Assembly (NCBI RefSeq): GCF_001182785.1
Contig: NZ_CP012099.1
Span: 5,206,501-5,270,500 of the forward strand
Reading direction: 5' to 3'
DNA length: 64,000 nt
DNA from: Bacillus thuringiensis
GTDB taxonomy: Bacteria; Bacillota; Bacilli; Bacillales; Bacillaceae_G
Shown here: positions 1 to 8,488 of the stretch, piece after piece
Layout of the letters: each line of letters opens with the position of its first letter
Numbering within the stretch: the first letter of the stretch is position 1
Notes under the pieces: model-generated
Databases searched by the model: none
Seen by the model: only the letters and a program-made list of their open reading frames with translations
What the model was told of the DNA's origin: nothing
Position numbers and translations under genes: made by a program

Positions 1-1387
1 TCATCGCCGTTCCACCTATTACTTGTGAGAAAATATATGCCATACCTATCGCTAACGTTGGTGCGCCACCTGTACGTGATAAAATTGTTTGCTCTCCAAC
101 ATTTACAGCAAGTTCTTTTAGTTCATTTGGTGTAATAGCAAATCCCCATGAAGAAATAACTTGAGCTGCCTGCGATACATCCGTACCAATAAGTGCCGCC
201 GGACTATTAATCGCAAAATAAGTTCCTGGCGTTAATACACAAGCTGCAATCATTGCCATCGCTGCTACAAACGACTCCATTAACATTGCTCCGTAACCGA
301 TTGGCTGTGCATGTCCCTCTTGCTCAATCATTTTTGGAGTTGTACCAGATGAAACGAGAGCATGGAATCCAGAGACCGCACCACAGGCAATCGTAATGAA
401 TAAGAACGGGAATAAATTACCGGAGAAAACAGGACCAGTTCCATCAATAAATTGCGAAACTGCTGGCATTTGTAAATCGGGTGCTACAATTAAAATGCCA
501 ATCGCCAAGCCAACGATTGTTCCAACTTTTAAAAACGTACTTAAATAATCACGTGGTGCTAATAACATCCAAACTGGTAATGCAGATGCAATAAATCCAT
601 ATACAATAAGCATAATAGCAATTGTTTCACCACTAAATGTGAACATACTTGCAAGTGTTGGATTTTCTGCTACATACTGTCCTCCAATAAGAGATAAAAT
701 AAGTAGGATAATACCAATTACTGACCCTTCTCCAACACGACCAGGCCTAATATAGCGCATATAAACTCCCATTAAAATAGCGATAGGAATAGTTGCTGCT
801 ATCGTAAACATTCCCCAAGGACTTCCGATCAGTGCCTTTACTACGACTAACGCTAATACTGCTAATAAAATAATCATAATTCCTAAAATACCTATCATTG
901 CAATTAGTCCTGTAACAGGTCCAATCTCATCCTTGATCATTTCTCCTAACGATTTACCATTACGTCTCATCGAAGCAAATAAAATGACAAAATCTTGGAC
1001 AGCCCCCGCAACAACTACCCCAACGATAATCCAAATGGTCCCTGGTAAATATCCCATTTGTGCTGCTAAAATCGGTCCTACTAAAGGTCCCGCCCCAGCA
1101 ATCGCTGCAAAGTGATGCCCAAACAATACCCACTTATTTGTTGGAACATAGTCTTTCCCATCGTTTAATGTATGAGCTGGTGTTTGCCGATTATCATCTA
1201 AATTAAAAACCTTTCTCGCTATAAATCTACTATAAAAACGATAAGCAACTGCATATACACATACGGCAGCTACTAAGAGCCATACAGCATTAATGGTTTC
1301 ACCTTGTGATAAAGCTATTACCCCAAAAGCACCTGCTCCTACTGCTGTAATAACGCCCCAAAGTAAGATCGATTTCAATGTCTTCAC
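1..1387 (-). CDS. cstA: Carbon starvation protein CstA family transporter (C-terminus beyond window)
   Basis: Peptide or pyruvate permease of the CstA family in the cytoplasmic membrane. About 462 codons are visible, with many hydrophobic segments and CstA landmarks near the N-terminus: a GHHFAAIAGAGPLVGPI stretch and a following VVAGAVQDF segment. The start is a GTG at 1387 behind a GGGGGA ribosome site; an ATG two bases upstream runs straight into a stop. The gene is cut by the left window edge, so the C-terminus is not seen. It lies downstream of, and on the same strand as, the LytTR regulator at 1510-2226, with about 120 bases between them. E. coli BtsR, also LytTR type, controls the CstA-family transporter BtsT, which makes a regulatory link plausible. 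The substrate is inferred from the family only. Confidence 0.93.
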   Translation of the reverse strand, partial: MKTLKSILLWGVITAVGAGAFGVIALSQGETINAVWLLVAAVCVYAVAYRFYSRFIARKVFNLDDNRQTPAHTLNDGKDYVPTNKWVLFGHHFAAIAGAGPLVGPILAAQMGYLPGTIWIIVGVVVAGAVQDFVILFASMRRNGKSLGEMIKDEIGPVTGLIAMIGILGIMIILLAVLALVVVKALIGSPWGMFTIAATIPIAILMGVYMRYIRPGRVGEGSVIGIILLILSLIGGQYVAENPTLASMFTFSGETIAIMLIVYGFIASALPVWMLLAPRDYLSTFLKVGTIVGLAIGILIVAPDLQMPAVSQFIDGTGPVFSGNLFPFLFITIACGAVSGFHALVSSGTTPKMIEQEGHAQPIGYGAMLMESFVAAMAMIAACVLTPGTYFAINSPAALIGTDVSQAAQVISSWGFAITPNELKELAVNVGEQTILSRTGGAPTLAIGMAYIFSQVIGGTAM

Positions 1388-1509
1388 ATACAATTCCCCC
1401 AATACTATTTCTTAGTGGAGATTGTACTAAATTTTCTGAATATTTAACTTGAATCCTCCTTATCATGAAGGATTTTCAGTTTATCATGTTAAAATACTAT
1501 CATTACCTA

Positions 1510-2226
1510 CTATAATTCAATGTTATTTCGAAGGCGTTTTACATAATTACGACTGACTGGAATCGGTTGCTCATCATACCTATCTAAATACAAATTATAC
1601 GTGCCATTATAATAAGGTTTCAGTTCTTTTACATATGACATATTAATTAAATAGCTTTTATGCACACGTAAAAAATCATATGCATTTAGCTTATTTTCTA
1701 ATTCCTGAAGTGTATATGTTGAAATATACTGATTATTCGTTGTGTAAATTGAAACAGTTTTATTTTCTTTATTTTTACTTACATATACAATATCTTCTGG
1801 GAGCATATATCGTATACCCTCTTGACTTTCTATCGGTAGTTTCCGCAAATAACTCTTTGCTTTCTCACCTTGTTCTTTACCTATTTTATATAAAAGAAAT
1901 TGTAAATCTTCTTCACGAAATGGTCGTAATAAATAATAAAATGCTTGGAAACGAAAAGCTGTAATAGATTCCTCTATGTTTTCACCTACAAAAATAAATT
2001 TTGTATAGCAATTTATTTCTCGTAATAAACTTGCATATTCAAAACCAGTACCATCTAGTAATTTGGAACTTAAAAAAACAAAGTCTGGTATATGTTTTTT
2101 CATCATAAATAAAGATTCTGTTCCTGTCTTTGCTTCAAAACATTCTACATTTCTCATATTTTCAGTGAAATTTTCAGCTAACTCTCTTCTCTCTTCTGCC
2201 TCTTCCATGATCAGTAAAATTTTCAT
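1510..2226 (-). CDS. LytTR-family response regulator with degenerate receiver
   Basis: DNA-binding regulator of 238 aa with an N-terminal receiver-like domain (about residues 1-110) and a C-terminal LytTR domain (about 135-238, containing FLRVHKSYLINMSYV and ending PVSRNYVKRLR). The receiver lacks standard catalytic residues. The position of the phospho-acceptor Asp is Ser53 (VFLSSKLLDGTGFE), the conserved Lys is Arg101 (YLLRPF), and the acidic pocket reads MEEAE. Phosphorylation-independent control is therefore likely. An in-frame GTG lies four codons upstream, but the ATG at 2226 sits 8 bases after AGGTGG and is the better start. No sensor kinase is adjacent. The cstA gene follows directly and is the obvious target candidate (inference). 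Confidence 0.88.
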   Translation of the reverse strand: MKILLIMEEAEERRELAENFTENMRNVECFEAKTGTESLFMMKKHIPDFVFLSSKLLDGTGFEYASLLREINCYTKFIFVGENIEESITAFRFQAFYYLLRPFREEDLQFLLYKIGKEQGEKAKSYLRKLPIESQEGIRYMLPEDIVYVSKNKENKTVSIYTTNNQYISTYTLQELENKLNAYDFLRVHKSYLINMSYVKELKPYYNGTYNLYLDRYDEQPIPVSRNYVKRLRNNIEL

Positions 2227-2320
2227 TTCTTCAACCACCTAATTCTTTGTCCATATGTCCTGCTGTATACATTCGCTTTTATAAGAAATAATCCCTTTTT
2301 CTTACTATACCATTATTTAT

Positions 2321-2357
2321 CTAAAAAAACAGAAAAAAGGAAACCACTTCGGTTTCC
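2321..2357 (-). terminator. Rho-independent terminator of niaP
   Basis: Read on the minus strand, GGAAACC-GAAGT-GGTTTCC forms a hairpin (2339-2357) followed by a run of T residues to about 2321. It lies about 90 bases downstream of the niaP stop codon. Confidence 0.85.
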
Positions 2358-2366
2358 TCTCCCCTT

Positions 2367-2412
2367 TTATCCTACATTAACTGCCTAGAAAGAGCCGAGT
2401 AGTGTAGGATAA
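2367..2412. repeat. 10-bp inverted repeat in niaP 3' region
   Basis: TTATCCTACA (2367-2376) and its exact complement TGTAGGATAA (2403-2412) flank 26 bases. The element lies between the niaP stop and its terminator, so it would be in the transcript. It may be a B. cereus-group intergenic repeat, but I cannot confirm that without a genome comparison. Confidence 0.5.
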
Positions 2413-2444
2413 TAAACGGTCAGGGATACGTTTAAAATTTCATT

Positions 2445-3644
2445 TTATACTAATTCTCGTTGCTTCGTTTCCTGTCCAAGTATTACTACAGCGAATACAC
2501 CAATTAAAATTGATCCGCAGAAAATCGTAAATATTAATGATAGTGAAGCTTCTGAGGCAACTAAATACCCCACTAATAGTGGCCCAAGAATACCACCAAT
2601 ACGCCCAAATGCTGCTGCCATTCCTGCACCTGTACCACGAATAACGGTTGGATACTGCTCAGGTGTATAGGCGTATAATGCTCCCCAAGCACCTAAGTTA
2701 AAGAAGGATAGTAACATACCTGCCACGATTAATACTGTTAATGAATCCGCAACCCCAAACAAATAGGCACTGCAGGCTGTTCCGATTAAATACGTAACCA
2801 AAACAAATTTACGACCGAGACGTTCAATAAACCAAGCAGCAGTGAAATATCCTGGAAGTTGAGCTAATGTCATAATAAGTACGTATTGGAAACTTTTTAT
2901 TAAACTAAATCCTTTTAGCACCATTACACTTGGTAACCAAAGGAACATTCCATAATAGGAAAAGACAACACAAAACCATAGAATCCATAGCATAATTGTT
3001 GCTTTACGATATTCCCCAGACCAAACTGATTTTATATTTTCAATAACAGATGGTCTTTTTTCAACTTTTTGGAACCTTGGGGAATCCGGTAAATTCCATC
3101 TTAAATATAAAGCATATAGTGCTGGAACTGCACTCAATACCATCGCGACTTCCCAACCATATTTCGGAATAACAAAATACGAGATAAGAGCTGCAATTAA
3201 CCATCCACCTGCCCAAAAACTTTCTAATAACACAACAATTTTCCCACGCTCATGTGCTTCAACACTCTCTGATACTAGTGTAGAGGCAACCGGAAGCTCT
3301 CCGCCAAGCCCCATACCAATTACAAAGCGTAAAACGAGAAACATCGCGAGTGTCGTCGTTAACGCAGTTAAACCACTACCGATAGAAAATAATAATAATG
3401 TAATAATAAAGACTGATTTTCGCCCTATTTTATCTGATAGTATCCCAAAAATAAGCGCTCCTACTGCCATACCGATTGAGTTAATACTACCTATCCATCC
3501 CATTTCCTGGCTCGTTAATCCCCAATCCTTTTGCAAGGCTACCATTACAAATGAAAGCATTCCGACATCCATTGCATCAAATAGCCATCCAAGCCCAGCT
3601 ATACCAAGTAGTTTGCGCTTCGAAATTTCTTTTACCTTGCCCAC
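2445..3644 (-). CDS. niaP: MFS nicotinate (niacin) transporter NiaP-like
   Basis: Major facilitator permease of 399 aa with about 12 membrane segments. The N-terminal stretch (RKLLGIAGLGWLFDAMDVG), the loop-2 motif GILSDKIGRKSVF and the GMGLGGELPVASTLVSE block closely match B. subtilis NiaP (YceI), which imports nicotinate for NAD synthesis. The length equals the usual 400 aa. The start is a GTG at 3644 after GGAGGA. A good sigma-A promoter and a palindromic element lie just upstream (3659-3708), fitting control by a niacin-sensing repressor. It ends before a clear terminator. Other sugar/acid-type MFS substrates remain possible, but the NiaP match is strong. Confidence 0.85.
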   Translation of the reverse strand: MGKVKEISKRKLLGIAGLGWLFDAMDVGMLSFVMVALQKDWGLTSQEMGWIGSINSIGMAVGALIFGILSDKIGRKSVFIITLLLFSIGSGLTALTTTLAMFLVLRFVIGMGLGGELPVASTLVSESVEAHERGKIVVLLESFWAGGWLIAALISYFVIPKYGWEVAMVLSAVPALYALYLRWNLPDSPRFQKVEKRPSVIENIKSVWSGEYRKATIMLWILWFCVVFSYYGMFLWLPSVMVLKGFSLIKSFQYVLIMTLAQLPGYFTAAWFIERLGRKFVLVTYLIGTACSAYLFGVADSLTVLIVAGMLLSFFNLGAWGALYAYTPEQYPTVIRGTGAGMAAAFGRIGGILGPLLVGYLVASEASLSLIFTIFCGSILIGVFAVVILGQETKQRELV

Positions 3645-3658
3645 TAGAAGTCCTCCTC

Positions 3659-3708
3659 ACACAGGTGTCTTTACACATCATTTTACATGTGTGAATTGTA
3701 TAAGTAAA
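3659..3708 (-). promoter_or_regulatory. niaP promoter with candidate NiaR operator
   Basis: On the minus strand, TTTACT (3708-3703) and TAAAAT (3685-3680) are spaced 17 bp, a good sigma-A promoter. Just downstream, around the expected start, is ACACAGGTGTCTTTACACAT (3659-3678, written on the plus strand), an imperfect palindrome of ACAC/GTGT half-sites. NiaR is known to repress niaP genes in Bacillus. Assigning this site to NiaR is inference from position and half-site character. Confidence 0.45.
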
Positions 3709-3761
3709 ATACTTTTGTGTAAAAAATTTCTCCTTCATCATTCCCAAAAAGTAAAACGCCT

Positions 3762-3811
3762 ATCCCGATTGGTGAGGGCTAATAATCAGTAGAGATGCCT
3801 AACTGATTAAA
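3762..3811. repeat. bcr1-like repeat fragment
   Basis: ATCCCGATTGGTGAGGGCT (3762-3780) is an exact 19-base match to the inverted sequence at 9839-9857. It is followed by ATGCCTAACTGATTAAATTTT, which resembles the other end of the 9.84-kb copy. It looks like a remnant of the B. cereus-group bcr1-type element lacking the central hairpin. Confidence 0.55.
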
Positions 3812-3838
3812 TTTTCAATTTATTAAAAACGAACAAAT

Positions 3839-3867
3839 AAAAAAGCAGCGATATTTCGCTACTTTTT
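3839..3867 (-). terminator. Terminator overlapping the end of the tagA-like gene
   Basis: On the minus strand AGTAGCGA-AATA-TCGCTGCT followed by TTTTT forms an intrinsic terminator. The stem includes the last codons and the TAG stop at 3859-3861. Confidence 0.75.
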
Positions 3868-4599
3868 CGAACGCATTACTTCTTTTAAAAATTCCGCTAA
3901 TACTAACTGACGACGCCAGCGTGTTGGATTACTGCATAATCTATAAAACCACTCTAAATGAATCGCTTGAATCCATTTTGGTGCACGTTTTACCTCTCCA
4001 GCCCATACGTCTAAACTTCCGCCTACTCCAACAGCCATTTTCGTTTCTAAACGATGCTTATTGTTTTGGATAAAGTTCTCTTGTCTTGGGAAACCGAGTG
4101 CAACAAGTAATAAATCTGGTTTCGCTTCTTGAATGCGAGAAATGATATTTTCTTCGTCTTCTTGTTTAAAATAACCATCTTGTGTCCCGGCGATGGATAC
4201 AGCTGAATATGTCTTTGTTAAGTGATCTGCTGCAGCTTGTACAACATGCGGCTTTGCACCTAATAAGAAAACAGATACTGGTTTACTATCCTCTGATAAC
4301 TTCGCAAGTAAATTACACATTAAATCAAAACCTGCTACACGCTCTTTTAAAGGTGTACCAAGCATGCCACTTGCCTTTACAACCCCAATACCATCAGGTG
4401 TAATTAAATCTGTATTCAATAATGTTTGATAGAACTTTTCATCCTTTTTTGCGCACATAACAATTTCAGGATTTGCTGTCACTACCTGAAACGTATGAGT
4501 TCGCTCCGCTTCTAGTTGTTCTTTTAAATATTGGACCGTTTCATCCATTGTCATTGTAGAAAAAGGAACGCCTAGAATATCAACTGTTTGTACTGCCAT
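3859..4599 (-). CDS. tagA: WecG/TagA/CpsF-family glycosyltransferase (UDP-ManNAc transferase type)
   Basis: GT26 transferase of 246 aa, the usual length for TagA. TagA adds ManNAc to undecaprenyl-diphosphate-GlcNAc, forming the linkage unit of wall polymers on the inner membrane face. Family features seen are TANPEIVMCAK near residue 41, the TPDGIGVV block near residue 68, and C-terminal GVGGSLDVWAGEVKRAPKWIQ and LEWFYRL segments. It begins 21 bases after the upstream GT4 gene and is probably co-transcribed with it. Which polymer it serves (secondary wall polysaccharide or other) cannot be told from sequence. Confidence 0.88.
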   Translation of the reverse strand: MAVQTVDILGVPFSTMTMDETVQYLKEQLEAERTHTFQVVTANPEIVMCAKKDEKFYQTLLNTDLITPDGIGVVKASGMLGTPLKERVAGFDLMCNLLAKLSEDSKPVSVFLLGAKPHVVQAAADHLTKTYSAVSIAGTQDGYFKQEDEENIISRIQEAKPDLLLVALGFPRQENFIQNNKHRLETKMAVGVGGSLDVWAGEVKRAPKWIQAIHLEWFYRLCSNPTRWRRQLVLAEFLKEVMRSKK

Positions 4600-4620
4600 A
4601 GTTAACTATCCTCTCTATCA

Positions 4621-5730
4621 TTACAAGTTTTTCGCTATTAATTGCTTATATGTTTCTTTTGTATCGTCATATAGTTTTTGAAGTGAGAAGTCCATAGTAG
4701 CATGCTCATAAATATGTTTACCCATTGCTGCTAACTCTCCAGTTTTCCACTTATCATACGCTTCTTCTAAAGCTAATGCCAATGCCTTTCCATCACCTGT
4801 TGGCACAATCCATCCGTAAGTTTCATCTACGATTAATGGTTCAATTTCTCCAGCTCTAGTCACAATTGATGGTACACGTTGGTTTGCCGCTTCTAATAAA
4901 ACTAGTGGGAACCCTTCACTATGGGAAGTTAATAAATTTACATGTGACGACGCAAATAATTGTTTTACATCTTGACGATGTCCTAAAAACTCTACTTTAT
5001 CGTTAATCCCTTTTTCAGTAGCTAATGACTTTAGATTTTCTTCTAATGGGCCATCTCCAACTAATAATACTTTAATTTTCTCTAATTTTGTTTGTTGTAA
5101 CGCATCGAATAAAACTTCATGTCCTTTGACAGGATGTAATCGTGCTACTTGAATTACCGTAAATACATCTTCATCAATATTGAACATTTCTTTTTTATTA
5201 TAGCCTTCTGCTTTTTCCTGATCGTATTCAATTCCATTATAAATAACATGCATCTTGTCATTTGAAATGCCTAATGCTGCCAAGCTTTTTTTCAATCTAT
5301 TTGTTACAACGAAAAATAAGTCTATATTTTTTAAGGCTTTCAAATTTAATTTCGTAAAAATCCAACCTTTTAAGCCCTGTTTAGTAAAGTCTTGAAATGG
5401 ATCACTATGAATAGTCGTTACCCATTTTGCCTTTATTCTCTTTTTCATTAAAGAAACATAGAAATTAGCCCTAGGACCATGCGTATGAACTACATCAAAT
5501 TTTTCTTTATTAATAAAATCACTTATATTCTTTAAAATGGATAAATCATAGCGCGATTTTTGTGAAAACACATGGACTTTTATCCCTAACTCCCTTGCTT
5601 CCTTCGCAACAATTCCATCTTCAAATACTGCTAATTCTACTTCACCAGTTGGAAACTGATCGAGAAGTGAAATAATATGTGTTTTCCCTCCCCCATCTTC
5701 TGCTCCTGCATTCATATGCAATATTCTCAT
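4621..5730 (-). CDS. Glycosyltransferase family 4 (GT-B) enzyme
   Basis: A 369-aa GT-B transferase, probably cytoplasmic. The N-terminal Rossmann half begins MRILHMNAGAEDGGGKTHI. The C-terminal nucleotide-sugar half has VARLHPVKGHEVLFDAL, LLVGDGPLEENLKSLA and the SEGFPLVLLEAA motif typical of GT4 retaining enzymes. The start ATG follows AGGAGGA. A strong terminator (5789-5824) separates it from the upstream polymerase-like gene, so it probably heads a two-gene unit with the tagA-like gene. Acceptor and donor sugars are not predictable. A role in an undecaprenyl-linked envelope glycan is inferred from the neighbours. Confidence 0.87.
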   Translation of the reverse strand: MRILHMNAGAEDGGGKTHIISLLDQFPTGEVELAVFEDGIVAKEARELGIKVHVFSQKSRYDLSILKNISDFINKEKFDVVHTHGPRANFYVSLMKKRIKAKWVTTIHSDPFQDFTKQGLKGWIFTKLNLKALKNIDLFFVVTNRLKKSLAALGISNDKMHVIYNGIEYDQEKAEGYNKKEMFNIDEDVFTVIQVARLHPVKGHEVLFDALQQTKLEKIKVLLVGDGPLEENLKSLATEKGINDKVEFLGHRQDVKQLFASSHVNLLTSHSEGFPLVLLEAANQRVPSIVTRAGEIEPLIVDETYGWIVPTGDGKALALALEEAYDKWKTGELAAMGKHIYEHATMDFSLQKLYDDTKETYKQLIAKNL

Positions 5731-5788
5731 ATTTTTTCCTCCTTTAAATCCTCGCTACGTTTCCATCTATTTTTATTTTACTGTACTA

Positions 5789-5824
5789 AAAAATAAAAGC
5801 TAACAAAAGTTAGCTTTTATTTTT
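5789..5824 (-). terminator. Terminator between polymerase-like gene and GT4 gene
   Basis: A 16-base arm (5789-5804, TAAAAGCTAAC core) pairs perfectly with 5809-5824 across an AAAA loop, with T/A-rich tails on both sides. It lies immediately after the TGA stop of the O-antigen-ligase-like gene. Confidence 0.85.
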
Positions 5825-5825
5825 A

Positions 5826-7298
5826 TCATTCAATTTCTAGGTCTACTATTAGATAAGCTAACACCACTACAAAGTATATCCCAACTCCTGGTGCTGTTAA
5901 AATATGTCCTGCAATATAAGCAATACCTAACGCTAACAATAAGCTTGCTGAAATCATTCCATATTTTATATTAAATATGTCCTTAAATCTCGTAGCAAAT
6001 GCTAGTAGAATTCTTAGCCCGTAATAAATAAATGGAATCATTAGTAATACAAAGCCAATAATCCCGAAATCATAAAACCAATCATGGAAGTCCATTTCAA
6101 TTAGTTTTGGATCTGGCTGCTTTTGTTCATTATATTTAAAGTTACCTGCATAACCCATTCCTAATAACTTTTGTGACATTGGCGCTTCTTTAAAGAACTG
6201 CTTATGTCTTTCTTCATATACTTGACGTCCACTGAAAATAAGATTTTCTTGATTTTCTTTCTTTTGCTCTTTTTCAAGTTCTTTCTTAACTTCTACTTCT
6301 ATCTTCGCTTTTTCTTCTGGTTTTTCAACCTTATGGTGCTTTTCTTCTTTTTCTTTAATTTCTTGTTCTTTTTTCAGCTTATCTTTAATTTCTTGTTCTT
6401 TTTGATCTTGTTGTGCCACATTTTGCTCTGTTAAATAGTTATTGTGAATACCCATATTTTGCGCTAATGGTGTTTGTTTAAACGTCCCAACTACACCGGC
6501 TAATAGGATAATAGCAATTACTGCGTTAAGTGCAAGAGATTTTTTATTCGGATTTTTTCTATCAAATAATAATTGCAGTACAATGATCCCGATTGCTGCT
6601 GCTAACGTAGCACCAATTGAGCCCATTCCTACTTTCGTACCAACTTGGATTAGCGAATAAATCATTAAAAGTGATGGGATCCAATATAAAACGTGCTTCA
6701 CGCTTTTTGTTTTTTGAATAGAATATAGTACCACAATAGGGAAAATAATAGCTAAGATTGAACCTAGTTCATTTCCTGCATAGAACCAACCTCGAGAACC
6801 AACCTTCATCCATTCATAACTACCAAAGTCAGTAGATGTTGAAATAGAAATAACCATAATTGCATTAATGATTAATGTAGAATATACAATACTATTTCGA
6901 ACCTTATCGCTAATATTAACTGTCTTTTTCAATGATTTTAAAGCTAAAATGTATGACCCCAGCATAATATATATATATAATGCTTTCGCAACGAACTTAA
7001 CTTCTTCACCAAGTACAATAGGATCCTTAACTAGTTTGTTATTAATAAATCCTACCCCTAAAACTCCGGCTAATAATATAAGATAAATTAAAAACTTTCT
7101 ATTTTCCTTCTCTTTTGCCTGAATTAAAATGTAAATACCACCAACAGCCATAATAAGGAATCTTACTAAAATTCCAACGGTAGCATTTGACTTTAATAAA
7201 GTGATGCTAAGAGACGTTAATAAATCTAAAACAGGCTGTAAAATAATAAAAAAGAGCAAAAAATGCTCAAATCTAACCCTAGCTTGATTTGCTAACAT
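5826..7298 (-). CDS. O-antigen ligase/polymerase-like membrane protein with charged loop
   Basis: A 490-aa polytopic membrane protein of the O-antigen ligase/Wzy type (PF13425-like). Many hydrophobic helices surround a long hydrophilic segment of roughly 55 residues that is almost entirely Lys and Glu (about residues 290-345, e.g. KEQEIKDKLKKEQ and EKAKIEVEVKKELEKEQ). It is followed by a SGRQVYEERHKQFF stretch typical of the large extracellular loop in this family. The ATG at 7298 follows GGAGGT by 7 bases and is preferred over an in-frame TTG at 7316 that lies before that site. A terminator follows at once, then GT4 and TagA-like genes, suggesting polymerisation or ligation of an undecaprenyl-linked glycan. 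Confidence 0.78.
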   Translation of the reverse strand: MLANQARVRFEHFLLFFIILQPVLDLLTSLSITLLKSNATVGILVRFLIMAVGGIYILIQAKEKENRKFLIYLILLAGVLGVGFINNKLVKDPIVLGEEVKFVAKALYIYIMLGSYILALKSLKKTVNISDKVRNSIVYSTLIINAIMVISISTSTDFGSYEWMKVGSRGWFYAGNELGSILAIIFPIVVLYSIQKTKSVKHVLYWIPSLLMIYSLIQVGTKVGMGSIGATLAAAIGIIVLQLLFDRKNPNKKSLALNAVIAIILLAGVVGTFKQTPLAQNMGIHNNYLTEQNVAQQDQKEQEIKDKLKKEQEIKEKEEKHHKVEKPEEKAKIEVEVKKELEKEQKKENQENLIFSGRQVYEERHKQFFKEAPMSQKLLGMGYAGNFKYNEQKQPDPKLIEMDFHDWFYDFGIIGFVLLMIPFIYYGLRILLAFATRFKDIFNIKYGMISASLLLALGIAYIAGHILTAPGVGIYFVVVLAYLIVDLEIE

Positions 7299-7760
7299 TC
7301 CAAGACCTCCATACAAAATCTTAACATTATCTTTTAATCATAATTTATTATCGTTAAAACACACCTAGCAATTATAACATAACTCATATTTAAATTGAGA
7401 ACTATTTTTATACCGAAACTAGCCAATCCACCTTAAGTAGTACTAGAAAATATTATCCTTTAGCTATCCTTCCCTATCTCTATAAAAACTATCTAACACT
7501 CTTTCACTTATTATCAGTATTATAGTAACATTTGTTAATCTATGTATTAACATATAAAATTCGATAATTACAAAATGACATCCACTCGGCTACCCTACAA
7601 TGAAAAATTAACCTTGCTTCGTTTTCCCCTAAACATTTTCAAACGCTTTCTTTATGTATTTTATCCGTTTTTCTACATGTAACGAAAAGTAATTGTTATT
7701 TCCAATACTTTAGTGTATATTTTTTCTCTGGAACATCTTTAAGAGGAAGGGATTAAGGCC
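7299..7760. other. Intergenic region between divergent genes
   Basis: About 460 AT-rich bases separate the polymerase-like gene (minus) and the TRIC gene (plus). Both promoters must lie here. I see no gene, RNA hairpin or clear operator. An AAACGCTTTC stretch near 7640 is only a weak match to a CcpA site. Confidence 0.6.
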
Positions 7761-8393
7761 ATGTTATTAATCGATATATTTACGTTTCTTGGCATTATCG
7801 CCGCTGCCATTTCTGGTACATTAGTTGGTTTAAAAAAAGATTTAGATTTATTTGGTGTCCTTTGTTTAGCTGTAGCTACTGCGCTCGGCGGCGGTATTAT
7901 TCGTGATATCATGATTGGTAACCTGCCCCCTGTCGCATTTGTAAAACCCATTTACTTTTTCGTAAGTGTATTATCAGCATTATTTACTTGTATGTTTTTT
8001 GAGCGCATCAATAAACTTCAAGTCGTTATTATGCTTTCTGATGCTGTTGGCTTAGGCGTTTTTACAGCTATTGGTGCAAATGCGGCAATGTCACATCATG
8101 TTGATGCCTCATTTCTAGTTGTTTCAATGGGAGTCATTACAGGTATTGGAGGCGGTATTTTGCGTGACATTTGTGCTCAAGATATCCCTTACGTATTCCG
8201 AAAAGAGATTTACGCAATCGCTTCTATCTTAGGAGCAATTAGCTTCCTAATCACACACGCTATGGGGGCGCACGTATTAGCTTTCTATGTTTGTTTATTA
8301 GTAACATTCGTTATTCGTGTCGTCACTGTAATATATAATGTGCATTTCCCTGTTTTCTTTAAAACACATGCTAAAATTAATAAAGGCCATTAA
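7761..8393 (+). CDS. TRIC/UPF0126 family cation channel (YvgT-like)
   Basis: A 210-aa membrane protein made of two homologous three-helix repeats, as in the trimeric intracellular cation (TRIC) channel family (PF03458). Each repeat carries the diagnostic glycine-rich kink and charge pair: ALGGGIIRDIM near residue 52 and GIGGGILRDIC near residue 137. Family members form K+-permeable homotrimers in the membrane. Its length matches bacterial members. It stands alone, with the stop codon inside a perfect terminator stem. The physiological role in Bacillus is unclear. Confidence 0.88.
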   Translation: MLLIDIFTFLGIIAAAISGTLVGLKKDLDLFGVLCLAVATALGGGIIRDIMIGNLPPVAFVKPIYFFVSVLSALFTCMFFERINKLQVVIMLSDAVGLGVFTAIGANAAMSHHVDASFLVVSMGVITGIGGGILRDICAQDIPYVFRKEIYAIASILGAISFLITHAMGAHVLAFYVCLLVTFVIRVVTVIYNVHFPVFFKTHAKINKGH

Positions 8394-8424
8394 GAGAATT
8401 CTAGATAGAATTCTCTTAATTTAT
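8390..8424 (+). terminator. Terminator of the TRIC gene
   Basis: TTAAGAGAATTC (8390-8401) pairs perfectly with GAATTCTCTTAA (8408-8419) across a 6-base loop, followed by a short T-rich tail. The stem contains the TAA stop codon of the TRIC gene. Confidence 0.75.
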
Positions 8425-8438
8425 ATACTATTCAACGA

Positions 8439-8488
8439 ACTAATATAGAGTAATTATATATAAGCATATATAATTACTCTATATTAGT
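8439..8488. repeat. Perfect 23-bp inverted repeat upstream of hemAT
   Basis: Positions 8439-8461 are exactly complementary to 8466-8488, with a 4-base loop. The arms begin ACTAATATAGAG and end CTCTATATTAGT. A TTTT run follows on the plus strand. It may be a second terminator, or an operator or 5' UTR stem for hemAT, which starts 36 bases further on. Confidence 0.85.

Noticed and set aside
6204..6434. Phe-rich open frame on the plus strand
   Set aside because: It is the reverse of the Lys/Glu repeat of the polymerase-like gene (AAA/GAA codons read as TTT/TTC). Not a real protein.
7639..7655. cre-like AAACGCTTTC near the TRIC promoter
   Set aside because: Matches only about 11 of 14 consensus positions, lacking key G and C positions.
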